Of a stretch of 64,000 nt of DNA, positions 1 through 8,769 are shown one piece after another. Both the position numbers and the translations under genes were made by a program. The stretch comes from JBBDMX01 sp040878035 (lineage in GTDB: Bacteria > Planctomycetota > Phycisphaerae > Phycisphaerales > Phycisphaeraceae): assembly GCA_040878035.1 (NCBI GenBank), contig JBBDMX010000069.1, positions 23,833 to 87,832 of the forward strand, in the 5' to 3' direction. A model generated the notes under the pieces. It had not been told where the DNA came from, did no database searches, and saw nothing but the letters and a program-made list of their open reading frames with translations. Numbering within the stretch: position 1 is the stretch's first letter; each line of letters opens with the position of its first letter.

Positions 1-1266
1 AAGCAGTTGATCGATCGCCGGCCGGGCGGCAATGGCCAGGTCGTAATCGGGATTGGAGCCGGCGGCGTAGGCGCCGATGTTGAGCAGATCCTCCACCTCG
101 TGATAGGCATTGACCAGGCGCACCACCTCGCGCTTGGCAACCTGGTGTTCCGCGCTGGTCACTTCGTCGGCGACGCGGCTGATCGAGTCGAGCACGTCGA
201 TCGCCGGCCAGTGATTGCGCTGCGCCAGTCTGCGGCCCAGAACGATGTGCCCGTCGAGAATGCCGCGCGCCGCGTCCGCCACCGGCTCGGTCATGTCATC
301 GCCTTCGACCAGCACGGAGTAAAACCCGGTGATCGAGCCGCGGCTGGTTCTCCCCGAGCGTTCCAGGAGCTTGGGGAGCATGGCAAAGACGCTGGGGGGA
401 AATCCCTTGGTGGCAGGCGGTTCACCCGCCGCCAACCCGACCTGACGCTGCGCCTGGCAGAAGCGCGTCACCGAGTCCATGATCAGGAGCACATCCTTGC
501 CCTGATCGCGGAAATACTCCGCCACGGTCGCGGCGACCAGGGCGGCACGAATGCGCAACAGCGCCGGCTCGTCGCCGGTGGCGCAGATCACAACGCTGCC
601 GGCCAGACCCTGCGGGCCCAGGTGATTTTCGATGAAGTCGCGCACTTCCCGGCCACGCTCGCCCACCAGGGCGATGACACTCACGTCCGCGGCCGTGTGT
701 CGCGCCATCATGCCCAAGAGCGTGCTCTTGCCCACGCCCGGGCCGGCGAACAGGCCCAGCCGCTGACCCCGGCCCACGCTCATCAATGCGTCGATGGCAC
801 GCACACCCGTCGCCATGGGCACGTCGATCAGCGGGCGATCCAGCGGGTCGATCGGCTCGGGGCACAAGGGGCGCGGCACGGTGTCGGGCACCGGGCCCTT
901 GCCGTCGATCGGCCGGCCCATGCCGTCGAGCACCCGCCCCAGCAGGCTGTCGCCCACGCGCACCAGCCGAGCGTACTGCTGCGCGACGACCCGGTCGCCG
1001 GCGCGGATGCCGGCGGTGTCACCCAGCGTCATCACGATCGTCTGATCACGATCAAAGCCCACGACCTCGCCATCGACCGATGTCCCGCCTCCTGTGACAT
1101 TGGACTGTGAACGTTGGACATTGGACCGAATCCGCACCATGGCGCCGATGGGCACGGGCAGGTCTGCCACGCGCAACGACAGACCACGCACCTCCGCCAC
1201 ACGGCCGGATAACTCCAGGGCCGCCGCCTGATCGAGCATGGCGATCTGTTCATCCAGTACGGTCAT
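1..1266 (-). CDS. fliI: Flagellar export ATPase FliI (C-terminus beyond window)
   Basis: ATPase of the flagellar type III export apparatus, cytoplasmic, related to the F1 beta subunit. The reading frame is open from ATG at 1266 to the window edge (422 codons), so only a short C-terminal piece is missing relative to the usual length of about 440 aa. It begins MTVLDEQIAMLDQ. The Walker A loop AGPGVGKSTLLG is encoded near 740-760 and is followed by the family segment GERGREVRDFIE and a Walker B region LLIMDSVTRF. Last gene seen in the flgB-to-fliI operon, 112 bp after fliH; the gap holds a perfect inverted repeat. Confidence 0.95.
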   Translation of the reverse strand, partial: MTVLDEQIAMLDQAAALELSGRVAEVRGLSLRVADLPVPIGAMVRIRSNVQRSQSNVTGGGTSVDGEVVGFDRDQTIVMTLGDTAGIRAGDRVVAQQYARLVRVGDSLLGRVLDGMGRPIDGKGPVPDTVPRPLCPEPIDPLDRPLIDVPMATGVRAIDALMSVGRGQRLGLFAGPGVGKSTLLGMMARHTAADVSVIALVGERGREVRDFIENHLGPQGLAGSVVICATGDEPALLRIRAALVAATVAEYFRDQGKDVLLIMDSVTRFCQAQRQVGLAAGEPPATKGFPPSVFAMLPKLLERSGRTSRGSITGFYSVLVEGDDMTEPVADAARGILDGHIVLGRRLAQRNHWPAIDVLDSISRVADEVTSAEHQVAKREVVRLVNAYHEVEDLLNIGAYAAGSNPDYDLAIAARPAIDQLL

Positions 1267-1298
1267 GTGGTGGTCCGTGAGCAAATCGTGCGCCAGGG

Positions 1299-1380
1299 AG
1301 CCGCTTGCGGCTTCGCGCAGCGGGGTGGACCCTTGATGGCGGCGGGACCACCCGGCGTCAGCGCGAAGCCGCAAGCGGCT
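1299..1380. repeat. Perfect 20-bp inverted repeat between fliH and fliI
   Basis: Arms 1299-1318 and 1361-1380 are exact reverse complements built from the GCCGCAAGCGGC palindrome that recurs at 32.1, 33.2, 40.4, 43.1 and 44.3 kb. The right arm reaches into the fliH stop codon (1379-1381). It could fold in the mRNA between the two genes; there is no T-run, so it is not a classic terminator. Confidence 0.8.
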
Positions 1381-2101
1381 ATTGATCCTCCTCGCGAACA
1401 TGCGAATCATCCGGCAGCAGCAGTTCCGTGACGCGTCGTAACTGGGTCGCCAACGTCGCGTCGATTCGTCCCTGGCCGTAGCTCACCACGCAGCCGCCCT
1501 GGGCCACGCTCGCGTCGTCGGTCAGCGCGATGCACTGAAATTGCGGAAACTCCTGGGCAAGCTGTGGCATGGCTTGTGCAAGCACTTGCCGATCCTGCGG
1601 GCAGATGCGCACGATCAGGTCGGCGGGGCGCAAAACATGCGCTAGCGCGTTGGCCAGTTGATCGGTGATCACCGTGGCATCGACCTCGACCACGCGATGT
1701 ACCACGCGTTCGGCCAGCTTCAGCGCCAAGGTCAACACGGCCCGCCGCGCCTCGCGCTCGGTGGTCTGCCGGTGCTCGTCCCAGCGCGCCAGGTTTTCGG
1801 ACCACGCCTTGTCCAACGCCGCAAACTGCTCCCCTCTCGCTGCCAGTGCTTCGGTGCGGCCCTGCTGGCGCCCCTCGTTCACGCCCTGGACCAATCCCTC
1901 AGCGTGACCCTTGGCGAATCCCTCGGCGTGCGCCGCGTCGGTGAGCCGCTTGGCGTGCTGGCGGCCTTGCTCGATGATCAGCTCGGCCTTGGCTTGGGCC
2001 GCCTGACGCAGACGCTCGGCCTGCCGGCCCAGGTCGCCCAGGTCCAGGACCACGGCGTCCTTGATCAGGCCGACAGCGTATTGGGACTTGATTAGCGCCA
2101 T
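1379..2101 (-). CDS. fliH: Flagellar assembly protein FliH
   Basis: Cytoplasmic stator/regulator that binds FliI and links it to the export gate. 240 aa, in the usual range. It starts MALIKSQYAV and has a long Ala/Gln/Glu-rich helical N-terminal half (residues about 25-130, with GHAEGLVQGVNEGRQQG) followed by the FliH/HrpE-like C-terminal domain (residues about 130-225, ending near VVSYGQGRIDATLATQL). It lies between fliG and fliI in conserved order, and its stop codon overlaps a dispersed repeat arm. The family is poorly conserved, so context supports the call as much as sequence does. Confidence 0.88.
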   Translation of the reverse strand: MALIKSQYAVGLIKDAVVLDLGDLGRQAERLRQAAQAKAELIIEQGRQHAKRLTDAAHAEGFAKGHAEGLVQGVNEGRQQGRTEALAARGEQFAALDKAWSENLARWDEHRQTTEREARRAVLTLALKLAERVVHRVVEVDATVITDQLANALAHVLRPADLIVRICPQDRQVLAQAMPQLAQEFPQFQCIALTDDASVAQGGCVVSYGQGRIDATLATQLRRVTELLLPDDSHVREEDQ

Positions 2102-2143
2102 GGCGAAACAGTTGAATGCAGAAGGAAAAAGAAAAAGTCAGGA

Positions 2144-2172
2144 GGGACGCTTCGCGTCACCCGCTAAACGGG
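2144..2172. repeat. Short dispersed repeat (GGGACGCTTCGCGTCACCCGCTAAACG type)
   Basis: Occupies most of the fliG-fliH gap. A second copy at 4891-4920 in the fliF-fliE gap differs at a few positions only. Contains the small palindrome GACGCTTCGCGTC. Confidence 0.7.
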
Positions 2173-2173
2173 T

Positions 2174-3208
2174 CTAGACGACTAGTTCCTTGTCGCCGCC
2201 GCGGCCGGAGATGATGATTTCGCCGGCGTCCTCCAGGCGACGCACGATGTCCACGATGCGCTGCTGCGCCGCTTCGACGTCCGAGACGCGCACCGGGCCC
2301 ATGAACTCCATGTCCTCCTTGATGAGCTGCGAGGCACGCTCGGACATGTTCTTGAAAATCTTCTCCTTCAGTTCGTCGCTGGCGGTCTTGAGCGCCAGGG
2401 CCAACTCGTCGTTGTCCACTTCCTTGAGCACAGCCTGGATGCCCTTGTCGTCCACGGCCTTGATGTCCTCGAAGACGAACATGAGCCGGCGAATCTGCTC
2501 CACCAAGTCGGGGTCCTCGGCCTCCAGGCCTTCCATAATGCCCTTCTCCGTGGTGCGATCGACCAGGTTGAGCATTTCGGCGACAGTCTCGACGCCGCCG
2601 ATCTTCTCGAACGACTGCGTGAGCATGTTCGCCAGCCGAGCCTCCAGGCCGCGCTCCACTTCGGAGATGACCTCGGGGTTGGTCTGCTCCATGTTGGCGA
2701 CGCGTTTGACGACTTCAATCTGCTTGGGTTGGGGCAGGCCGTTGAGGATATCCGACGCCTTGTGATGCGGCAGGTGGCTGACGATCAGCGCGATGGTCTG
2801 CGGATGCTCGTCTTGAATGAAGGTCAACAGGTTCTGCGTCTCAGCCTTTTGCAGAAAGGCAAAGGGCGTCTTACGCACCTGCTGGCTGATCTGCTGGAGG
2901 ATGCGGTCGGCCTCCCCGGCGTCGAGGCTCTTAGACAGGAGCGCTTTGGCGTAATCCAACCCGCCTTCGTTGGCCCAGCTCTTGGCCAGGGCGATCTGAT
3001 AGAACTCCTCGACGACCTTGTCGCGCACTTTCTGCGGCACGGCGCCCAGCCCGGCAAGCTCGCGCGTCACGTCCTCGACCGCGCGCGGCTCCATCTGCTT
3101 GAGCACCAGCGTCGCCGACTCCTGGTCGATCGCCAGCAGCAGGATCGCCGCCTTGCGGATGCCGGGGATGGCTTCGTACACGTCGAGATTCTTATTGCTG
3201 GGGGCCAT
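2174..3208 (-). CDS. fliG: Flagellar motor switch protein FliG
   Basis: Switch-complex protein on the cytoplasmic face of the MS ring; it transmits torque from the stator and sets rotation direction. 344 aa, normal length. It has the N-terminal FliF-binding domain (RKAAILLLAIDQESATLVLK), the middle domain with EHPQTIALIVSHLP near residues 130-145, and the C-terminal charged torque helix (LMFVFEDIKAVDDKGIQAVL near 240-260, then SERASQLIKEDMEFMGPVR). Only 6 bp separates it from fliF, implying translational coupling. Confidence 0.97.
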   Translation of the reverse strand: MAPSNKNLDVYEAIPGIRKAAILLLAIDQESATLVLKQMEPRAVEDVTRELAGLGAVPQKVRDKVVEEFYQIALAKSWANEGGLDYAKALLSKSLDAGEADRILQQISQQVRKTPFAFLQKAETQNLLTFIQDEHPQTIALIVSHLPHHKASDILNGLPQPKQIEVVKRVANMEQTNPEVISEVERGLEARLANMLTQSFEKIGGVETVAEMLNLVDRTTEKGIMEGLEAEDPDLVEQIRRLMFVFEDIKAVDDKGIQAVLKEVDNDELALALKTASDELKEKIFKNMSERASQLIKEDMEFMGPVRVSDVEAAQQRIVDIVRRLEDAGEIIISGRGGDKELVV

Positions 3209-3214
3209 ACGCTG

Positions 3215-4840
3215 CTATTCTTCGGTTCGTACCCATTTGCGCACCAGGGTGGCGGCCTCGGTGGGATTGCCGCGGATCATCTCGCCGATCTGCTCGGCGA
3301 TCTTGCGGTGGCGCATCTCGTCCTCGTCCAGTTCGACGCCCGCCATGGTGGCGTCGCCCGACTCGACTTCGCCGACCAGATCGTCCTCGACGGGGAGCAT
3401 GGGGGGCACGCCCGCCATTTCCTGAGCGGTGGGCATGGGCGGCACCTGGGTCGCTTTGCGCGCCATCATGACCATCAGCCCCAGCGCCAGCACGCCCAGC
3501 ACGGTAGGGATCATCCACTTGGAGCCGACCATCACCGCCAGGGTGGACGCCGGCCCGCCGGCCTCCGCCGACACAGGCATGAACATGGTGTGATCGGGAA
3601 TCATGTGCGCCTTGACCACGCCCTTGCCCGTCGCCGCGATCAACGGCTCGACCTGCGACTCGATCTGCGCCAATTGCTGCGTGACCAGCGGAGCCAAGGC
3701 CGTGTCGTCGGGCTCCTTGGCGTCGGCCTTGCCCTGGGTGTAAATCCTGGCGAAGAAGCTGCGCGGCACGTTGACCGTGACGTTGATCTGCTGCACGTTG
3801 TGGCCGGATTCGACGGTCTGCACGTCCTTGGTGATCTTGGTATCGAGAAATTCGGTCAAGGTCTCGCTGCTCTTGTCCGAGGATCCGGCCCCGCCGCCGG
3901 ATTCGATGTCCACGCCCGTGTTGGAGCGCGCGCCCGGGGCGCCGGCCATGGCCGTGTCGCGCCGTTCGGTCTCGACTGATCGCTCGCTTCGCAGCGGCTG
4001 ATTCCGCTCATACTCGCGCTCGCTGACCGTTCGGTGCACCGTCGGATCGGTCTGCACGTTGACCGCGACGATCACGCCGGGGATATACGACAGCACTTCA
4101 TTGATCTTCTCGCGGTGATACGTCTCGAGCTTCTGCACGAACTCCATGGCCTCGGCGGCAAAGGCGTCGCTGCCGCTCTTGACGGTGAACTGCCGACCGG
4201 CGTTGGCGTCGATCACCACCACGTCCTGGGGGGTCATCTCGGCCACGGCGCCGGCGACCAGGCCCGCCACGGCCTCGACCATCGCCTTGTCCACCTTGCG
4301 CGGCGCCTGCATGACTACGTTGACCGAGGCGCTGGGGCGAACCGTCCGCCGCCCAAAGCCGCGGTCCTCCGGCATCGAGACCATCACGTCGGCGCCGCGA
4401 ACGCCCACCATTTTGCTCACGATCGCCGCCAGCACCTTCTGTTTGGCCAGCAGAAAGGCCTGTTTGTTCTGCTCATTGCTTGTCCAGGGATTCTGGTTGA
4501 GCACCAGGCTGTCAAACGCCGCGGCGGTGTTGGCGGTCATCAGGTCGCTGCGCTGGAGGACGACCAGGGCGTCGATCTGCTTGTCGGCGGGGACCATGAC
4601 CTGGCCGTTGGTGATTTGCGTCTTGATGCCCGCGGCATTGAGGCGGTCCACCACTTCGCCCTGCCGCTCGCCGGCAAAGGCGCTGATGGCCACCATCTCC
4701 GGGCTGGCGGCATACTGGAGCACGACGAAAATGATCACCCCCGCCAGCGCCACCAGCGTCGCCACGAGCAGGCGCTCGGCGACGGTCAGGTTGCCGAACA
4801 GGACGCGAATCTGCGCCCATGAATTGCGAACGAATTGCAT
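3215..4840 (-). CDS. fliF: Flagellar MS-ring protein FliF
   Basis: Inner-membrane protein that polymerises into the MS ring, the platform for the rotor and export gate. The start MQFVRNSW at 4840 is chosen because a GGAGG ribosome-binding site lies just upstream; a longer in-frame start at 4909 has no such support. 541 aa. TM1 is near residues 22-42 (LLVATLVALAGVIIFVVL) and TM2 near 440-460 (IPTVLGVLALGLMVMM), with the periplasmic YscJ-like ring-building domain between. The cytoplasmic C-terminal tail binds FliG. Confidence 0.97.
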   Translation of the reverse strand: MQFVRNSWAQIRVLFGNLTVAERLLVATLVALAGVIIFVVLQYAASPEMVAISAFAGERQGEVVDRLNAAGIKTQITNGQVMVPADKQIDALVVLQRSDLMTANTAAAFDSLVLNQNPWTSNEQNKQAFLLAKQKVLAAIVSKMVGVRGADVMVSMPEDRGFGRRTVRPSASVNVVMQAPRKVDKAMVEAVAGLVAGAVAEMTPQDVVVIDANAGRQFTVKSGSDAFAAEAMEFVQKLETYHREKINEVLSYIPGVIVAVNVQTDPTVHRTVSEREYERNQPLRSERSVETERRDTAMAGAPGARSNTGVDIESGGGAGSSDKSSETLTEFLDTKITKDVQTVESGHNVQQINVTVNVPRSFFARIYTQGKADAKEPDDTALAPLVTQQLAQIESQVEPLIAATGKGVVKAHMIPDHTMFMPVSAEAGGPASTLAVMVGSKWMIPTVLGVLALGLMVMMARKATQVPPMPTAQEMAGVPPMLPVEDDLVGEVESGDATMAGVELDEDEMRHRKIAEQIGEMIRGNPTEAATLVRKWVRTEE

Positions 4841-4890
4841 AGGTCGGCCTCCATGCCGCTGTCGGATCGGACGTTTCTTGTGCTTCACAA

Positions 4891-4920
4891 GAGGGACGCT
4901 GCGCGTCACCCGCTAAACGC
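4891..4920. repeat. Short dispersed repeat, second copy
   Basis: Same GGGACGCTGCGCGTCACCCGCTAAACG unit as at 2144-2172, here in the fliF-fliE gap. Both copies sit in gaps of the same operon. Confidence 0.7.
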
Positions 4921-4939
4921 CGATCATTGTCGTTATTGC

Positions 4940-5266
4940 TTACACGCGCATTTGCTTGATCTCGTCATACGCCGCCACCATTTTGTTACGCACCTGTACG
5001 AGCATCTGGAACGCCAAGTCGGCCTTCTGCTTGGCCATCATGACGCTCGAGTAATCGTCGCGCCGACCCGCCGCCAGGTCTTCAATCGCGTGCTGCGCAT
5101 CCTGCTGGAGGTGGTTGACCTGCTCGATGTGGTCCATCAGCACATCTTTGAAGCTGGGACCTGACGACGCACCCGACGCGCCCGACGGATCCATGGGCTG
5201 GATCGACTGCATCGGCCGGACCGCGGCGATTCCGGGGGTGCTGACTAGTCCTAAAGGGTCGCTCAT
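4940..5266 (-). CDS. fliE: Flagellar hook-basal body protein FliE
   Basis: Small exported protein that joins the MS ring to the proximal rod. 108 aa, typical size. The diagnostic C-terminal half is clear: SFKDVLMDHIEQVNHLQQDA and then MMAKQKADLAFQMLVQVRNK, ending in the family-typical YDEIKQMRV. The Pro/Ser/Gly-rich N-terminus is variable in the family. It lies between flgC and fliF as in most flagellar operons. Confidence 0.95.
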   Translation of the reverse strand: MSDPLGLVSTPGIAAVRPMQSIQPMDPSGASGASSGPSFKDVLMDHIEQVNHLQQDAQHAIEDLAAGRRDDYSSVMMAKQKADLAFQMLVQVRNKMVAAYDEIKQMRV

Positions 5267-5289
5267 GACTCACCCTGATGCAAAATCGC

Positions 5290-5694
5290 TCACGCCAGCA
5301 GGCGCAGGCTCGCTTCGATCATCTGTTTGGTCGCTTGCGCGGCCGTGATGTTGGCTTCGTACGCCCGGCTGGCTTCCATGGCGTTGATCATCTCAAACGC
5401 CGGATCGATATTGGGGTAATCCACGTAACCGCTGGTATCGGCGTTGGGATCGCCCGGATCGTACACCTTGCGGAAGGGCGACTGGTCCAGGTCGATCCGT
5501 GTCACGTGCACGCCCTGGCTGTTGCCTGTAGCCGGATCACCCGTGGCAAACACGGGGATGCGCCGGCGAAACGGAGCGTAGTTGCCCTCGGTGTCGTAGA
5601 TGGCATCGCGGTTGGCGACGTTGGCGGAGATCACGTCCAGGCGCGTCCGCTGCGCCACCAAGGCTGATGTCGAGATGTCCAGTGCGCCGAACAT
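5290..5694 (-). CDS. flgC: Flagellar basal-body rod protein FlgC
   Basis: Proximal rod component exported through the flagellar type III system to the periplasm. 134 aa. N-terminal rod motif FGALDISTSALVAQRTRLDV with ISANVANRDA, and the C-terminal rod/hook motif EASRAYEANITAAQATKQ. Second gene of the flg-fli operon, 22 bp from flgB and 23 bp from fliE. Confidence 0.96.
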   Translation of the reverse strand: MFGALDISTSALVAQRTRLDVISANVANRDAIYDTEGNYAPFRRRIPVFATGDPATGNSQGVHVTRIDLDQSPFRKVYDPGDPNADTSGYVDYPNIDPAFEMINAMEASRAYEANITAAQATKQMIEASLRLLA

Positions 5695-5716
5695 GGGTCA
5701 ATCCTCGTTTGGTCGG

Positions 5717-6148
5717 TCAGAGCCGTTCGCGGATGGCGACGTTGATGACGGCGATCTCGCTGCGCAGCAGTTCCAGGCCCGTGCGATGCGCCATGGTGTT
5801 TTCCGCCAGGTGCTGCATGAGCCGTTCCAGGTCGCGGTTGTTCTGGTCGTGAAAGAGAATGCCCTGGTTGTCGCGATTGGGCGAGGTTTCGATGCCGTTC
5901 TTTCCGAAGCGCAATTCGCGGGTGTCCTGCACGTCCAGGGGCCCGGCAGGGTTGGCGGACTGACGTCGGCGATCGATCGCCTGCCGCAAGGTCGCCTGGA
6001 ACGACGCGGTGGAGAGGTCGCGGGGCTTGAAGTACGGCGTGGAAACATTGGCGATGTCATCAACCAGCACGCGCTGGCGGGCCTCGGTGAACTGCACCAG
6101 GCGCTGGAGCACGGGCAACGCGCCCCCGCTGAGAAGGTCATCCATCAT
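5717..6148 (-). CDS. flgB: Flagellar basal-body rod protein FlgB
   Basis: Proximal rod protein and first gene of the operon. The start at 6148 (MMDDLLSGG) is preceded by a GGAGG site; the next ATG at 6145 is equally possible, while the longer upstream extension is out of keeping with the family. About 143 aa. The N-terminal motif VDDIANVSTPYFKPRDL is the FlgB form of the rod-protein signature. A sigma-54 promoter match lies about 45-60 bp upstream. Confidence 0.94.
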   Translation of the reverse strand: MMDDLLSGGALPVLQRLVQFTEARQRVLVDDIANVSTPYFKPRDLSTASFQATLRQAIDRRRQSANPAGPLDVQDTRELRFGKNGIETSPNRDNQGILFHDQNNRDLERLMQHLAENTMAHRTGLELLRSEIAVINVAIRERL

Positions 6149-6192
6149 GGCGAACCTCCGAGGCTGCGAGGCTGGACTTGAAGCACAGCGCG

Positions 6193-6208
6193 TGCAAGGC
6201 GGATGCCA
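6193..6208 (-). promoter_or_regulatory. Sigma-54 (-24/-12) promoter for the flagellar operon
   Basis: On the minus strand the sequence reads TGGCAT-N5-TTGCA, matching the TGGCAC-N5-TTGCW consensus at all but one position, with the required 10-bp spacing between GG and GC. The -12 box ends about 45 bp before the flgB start. The gene immediately upstream encodes a sigma-54 activator, which makes the assignment coherent. Confidence 0.72.
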
Positions 6209-6217
6209 CAACCCTTA

Positions 6218-6320
6218 GGAGTGCGACGGCCTTGACGCCGCTTTGGCTTATCGCGCAACGGATGCGGCTCCGCCGCAAGCCAAAGCGGTGTCGTCGCCAC
6301 CGCAGTCCAGAATAGCCATC
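6218..6320. repeat. Dispersed palindromic element (copy 1 of 2)
   Basis: About 100 bp containing GACGCCGCTTTGGCTT and its near-complement AAGCCAAAGCGGTGTC, so it can fold into a long hairpin. An inverted copy lies at 61501-61606. It separates the activator gene from flgB and sits directly upstream of the sigma-54 promoter, where bending or enhancer spacing could matter (inference). Confidence 0.75.
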
Positions 6321-6369
6321 GCGCAACGGCGCAATATCTGCGCGGTTAGCCGGCAATTTCTGCGCGATG

Positions 6370-7782
6370 TTACAGCGTCTGGGCGACAAGGTTCATTTCC
6401 TTCCACTTCTTGAGTTTGAGTCCCAGCGTGCGCACGCCGATGCCCAGGGCCTGGGCGGTTCGCACACGATTGCCCTGGTATTGCCCCAGCGTGTGAATGA
6501 TCTGTTCGCGCTCGACTTCCTCGAGCTTTCGCGTGGAGGCGGCGGGCATGGTGACGAACGACGCCGGCGCCGCGAAACCCGCAAAGCGTTGCACGGCGGG
6601 CAGCGGCATCGGCGGCGCCACCAGCCAGGGCTGGATCGTGCCGGCGGTGATCTGACTTTCACGGCTGAGCACGCTGGCGCGCTCGCAGATGTTCTGCAAT
6701 TCGCGCACGTTGCCCGGCCAGGCGTAGGCCTGCATCAGTCCCAGGGCCTCGGCGTCAAAACGCTTGGGCTCGCGACCTTCGCGCAAGCCGACCTGCGCCA
6801 GAAAATGCTCGGTCAGCAGTGGCACGTCCTCCAGGCGCTCGCGCAGCGGCGGCACGCTGATGGGCAGCACGTTGAGCCGGTAATACAGGTCCTGGCGGAA
6901 ATCGCCCTGCGCCACATAACGCCCCAGGTCGCGGTTGGTCGTGGCCACCACCCGCACGTCCACGTTCATCGTGTAGCTCGAACCGACACGCTCGAACTGC
7001 TGCTCCTGAAGCACGCGCAACAGCTTGGCCTGCAATTCGGAGCTGATCTCGCTGATCTCGTCCAGCAGCAGGGTGCCGGCGTCGGCCAGTTCGAAGCGGC
7101 CCTTGCGCAGGGTGTCGGCACCGGTGAAAGCGCCCTTTTCGTGGCCGAACAACTCGCTCTCGAGCAGGCTGCTGGACAAGGCGGCGCAGTTGACCGCCAG
7201 CATGACGCGATTTCGCCGCAGACTGTGTGCGTGCACAGTTCGTGCGATCACTTCCTTGCCCGTCCCCGACTCGCCGCAGATCAGCACCGTGCCCGAGCTG
7301 TGGGCGATCTGTTGGATCTGCTGCGCCAGGTTGCGCATGGCGGGAGACCGCCCCACCAGCACCGGCGTGGCGCTGTGCGCCTGCTGCGTGCTGCGCAGCG
7401 CGGCGTTCTCCTCCACCAGCCGGCGATGCTCCACCGCCCGCCGCATCGTCATGATCAGTTGATCGCCCTCAAACGGCTTCTGGATGAAGTCAAAGGCGCC
7501 TTCCTTCATGGCGCGCACGGCGTCATTCACCGTGCCGTAGGCGGTCATGAGCACCACGGGCAGCGATTCATCGGCGGCGCGCAGGCGCGCCAGCAGTTGG
7601 AGGCCGTCCATCTCCGGCATCTTCAGGTCGGTCAGCACCGCGGCGGGCCGATGCTTACCGAGCATAGTCAGCGCGGTGTTGCCGTCGGCGGCGACGACGA
7701 CCTGATAGCCGGCGCGTTGGAGCGTGACGCCCACGCTGTCGCGCATCATCTGCTTATCGTCCACGATGAGAATCTTGCTCAT
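6370..7782 (-). CDS. Sigma-54-dependent response regulator (NtrC/FlgR type)
   Basis: Two-component activator of sigma-54 promoters, about 470 aa from MSKILIVDD at 7782. Receiver domain residues 1-120 with the phospho-acceptor Asp in VLTDLKMPEMDG. AAA+ domain with Walker A GESGTGKE, the sigma-54 contact loop GAFTGA and Walker B GTLLLDEIS. FIS-type helix-turn-helix at the C-terminus (RTAQALGIGVRTLGLKLKKW). The start codon overlaps the kinase stop by 4 bp (ATGA), so the pair is translationally coupled. Next to the flgB operon and its sigma-54 promoter it probably acts as an FlgR/FleR-like flagellar regulator (inference). Confidence 0.93.
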   Translation of the reverse strand: MSKILIVDDKQMMRDSVGVTLQRAGYQVVVAADGNTALTMLGKHRPAAVLTDLKMPEMDGLQLLARLRAADESLPVVLMTAYGTVNDAVRAMKEGAFDFIQKPFEGDQLIMTMRRAVEHRRLVEENAALRSTQQAHSATPVLVGRSPAMRNLAQQIQQIAHSSGTVLICGESGTGKEVIARTVHAHSLRRNRVMLAVNCAALSSSLLESELFGHEKGAFTGADTLRKGRFELADAGTLLLDEISEISSELQAKLLRVLQEQQFERVGSSYTMNVDVRVVATTNRDLGRYVAQGDFRQDLYYRLNVLPISVPPLRERLEDVPLLTEHFLAQVGLREGREPKRFDAEALGLMQAYAWPGNVRELQNICERASVLSRESQITAGTIQPWLVAPPMPLPAVQRFAGFAAPASFVTMPAASTRKLEEVEREQIIHTLGQYQGNRVRTAQALGIGVRTLGLKLKKWKEMNLVAQTL

Positions 7783-8726
7783 GCACACGCTCCATCGAAG
7801 ACGGGCGGCGAAGCCCACCGGACCGCCGCAGCTACGAATGTGGGCGGTTCTGGCGCCGCCGGTAACGACAAGTCGAACACCGCGCCGCCTGCGGGGGATT
7901 CATTCCGCGCCGTGATGGCGCCGCCGTGGGCGTCCACAATGCGGTGTACGATCGCCAATCCCAGGCCGGTGCCGGTGTTCCGAGTGGTGAAAAACGGGTT
8001 GAAAATACGGTCGATGTCGTGCTGGGCCATGCCCGGCCCGGTGTCGGCAACGGTGATGAGGACCTGACGGTCATCCTGCCGCACCGACAGCGTCAGGGTG
8101 CGTTCCCGGCCGCGCACCGGCCGCTCGGTCATCGCTTCAACGGCGTTGCGGATCAGGTTGACCAGGGCCTGATGCAGCAGGTCGGCGTCGGCGTAGAGGG
8201 TGATTTCTTCCGCTCCCTGGGCGACCATGACCCGGATTGGCCCGCTGCGCAAGGCCGAATCGTGAATCGCCAGGGCACGCGCCAGCACCTCGCCGGCGTT
8301 CAACGTCACCGGCCGGGGCTCGACTTCGCGGGCAAAACTCAGCACATCGTTGACCACGGCATCGAGTCCGCGCACGGCCGAGCCGATCTTACGTGCCGTC
8401 TCGGCACTGCCCTGGAGGCGCGGTTCACGGACCAGATCCTGCGTGAGCATTCCGGCGTAGAGTTGAATGGCGCCCAGCGGATTGCGCACTTCGTGGGCGA
8501 TGCCCGCCGCCATCTCCCCCAGCGCCGCCAGGCGCTTGGAGCGCTGTAGCGCCGCATCGGCGCTGGCCAACTGCTCCTGGAGCCGGGTGACCTGGTCCTT
8601 CAGGGCCACGTGGCTCCGCTGAAGGTTCTCAGTCACCTGATTGTACGCACTGATAATCTGCGCCAAGTCCGTCAGACGGTCGTCGGCGCGCGTCGGTGCG
8701 AGGTTGGGTGACAAGGCAACGGTCAT
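7779..8726 (-). CDS. Sensor histidine kinase (NtrB/FlgS-like)
   Basis: Partner kinase of the downstream activator, 315 aa. No transmembrane segment or signal peptide is visible, so it is probably cytoplasmic. A coiled-coil N-terminus (residues about 20-70) precedes the phospho-acceptor helix GIAHEVRNPLGAIQL and a HATPase_c domain with N box NLIRNAVEAM, G1 box DTGPGMAQHD and G2 box GTGLGLAIVH. There is no recognisable PAS domain, so the signal may be cytoplasmic, as for FlgS, which senses export-apparatus assembly (analogy only). Confidence 0.9.
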   Translation of the reverse strand: MTVALSPNLAPTRADDRLTDLAQIISAYNQVTENLQRSHVALKDQVTRLQEQLASADAALQRSKRLAALGEMAAGIAHEVRNPLGAIQLYAGMLTQDLVREPRLQGSAETARKIGSAVRGLDAVVNDVLSFAREVEPRPVTLNAGEVLARALAIHDSALRSGPIRVMVAQGAEEITLYADADLLHQALVNLIRNAVEAMTERPVRGRERTLTLSVRQDDRQVLITVADTGPGMAQHDIDRIFNPFFTTRNTGTGLGLAIVHRIVDAHGGAITARNESPAGGAVFDLSLPAAPEPPTFVAAAVRWASPPVFDGACA

Positions 8727-8769
8727 GAGCGATCATCTCGATACCAGCCGCAAACAAGATTGATCAGGT

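Noticed and set aside
7..1110. Plus-strand 367-codon open frame at the left edge
   Set aside because: Lies opposite fliI, whose minus-strand frame shows clear ATPase motifs; the plus-strand translation is His/Arg/Gly-rich with no fold, typical of a GC-rich shadow.
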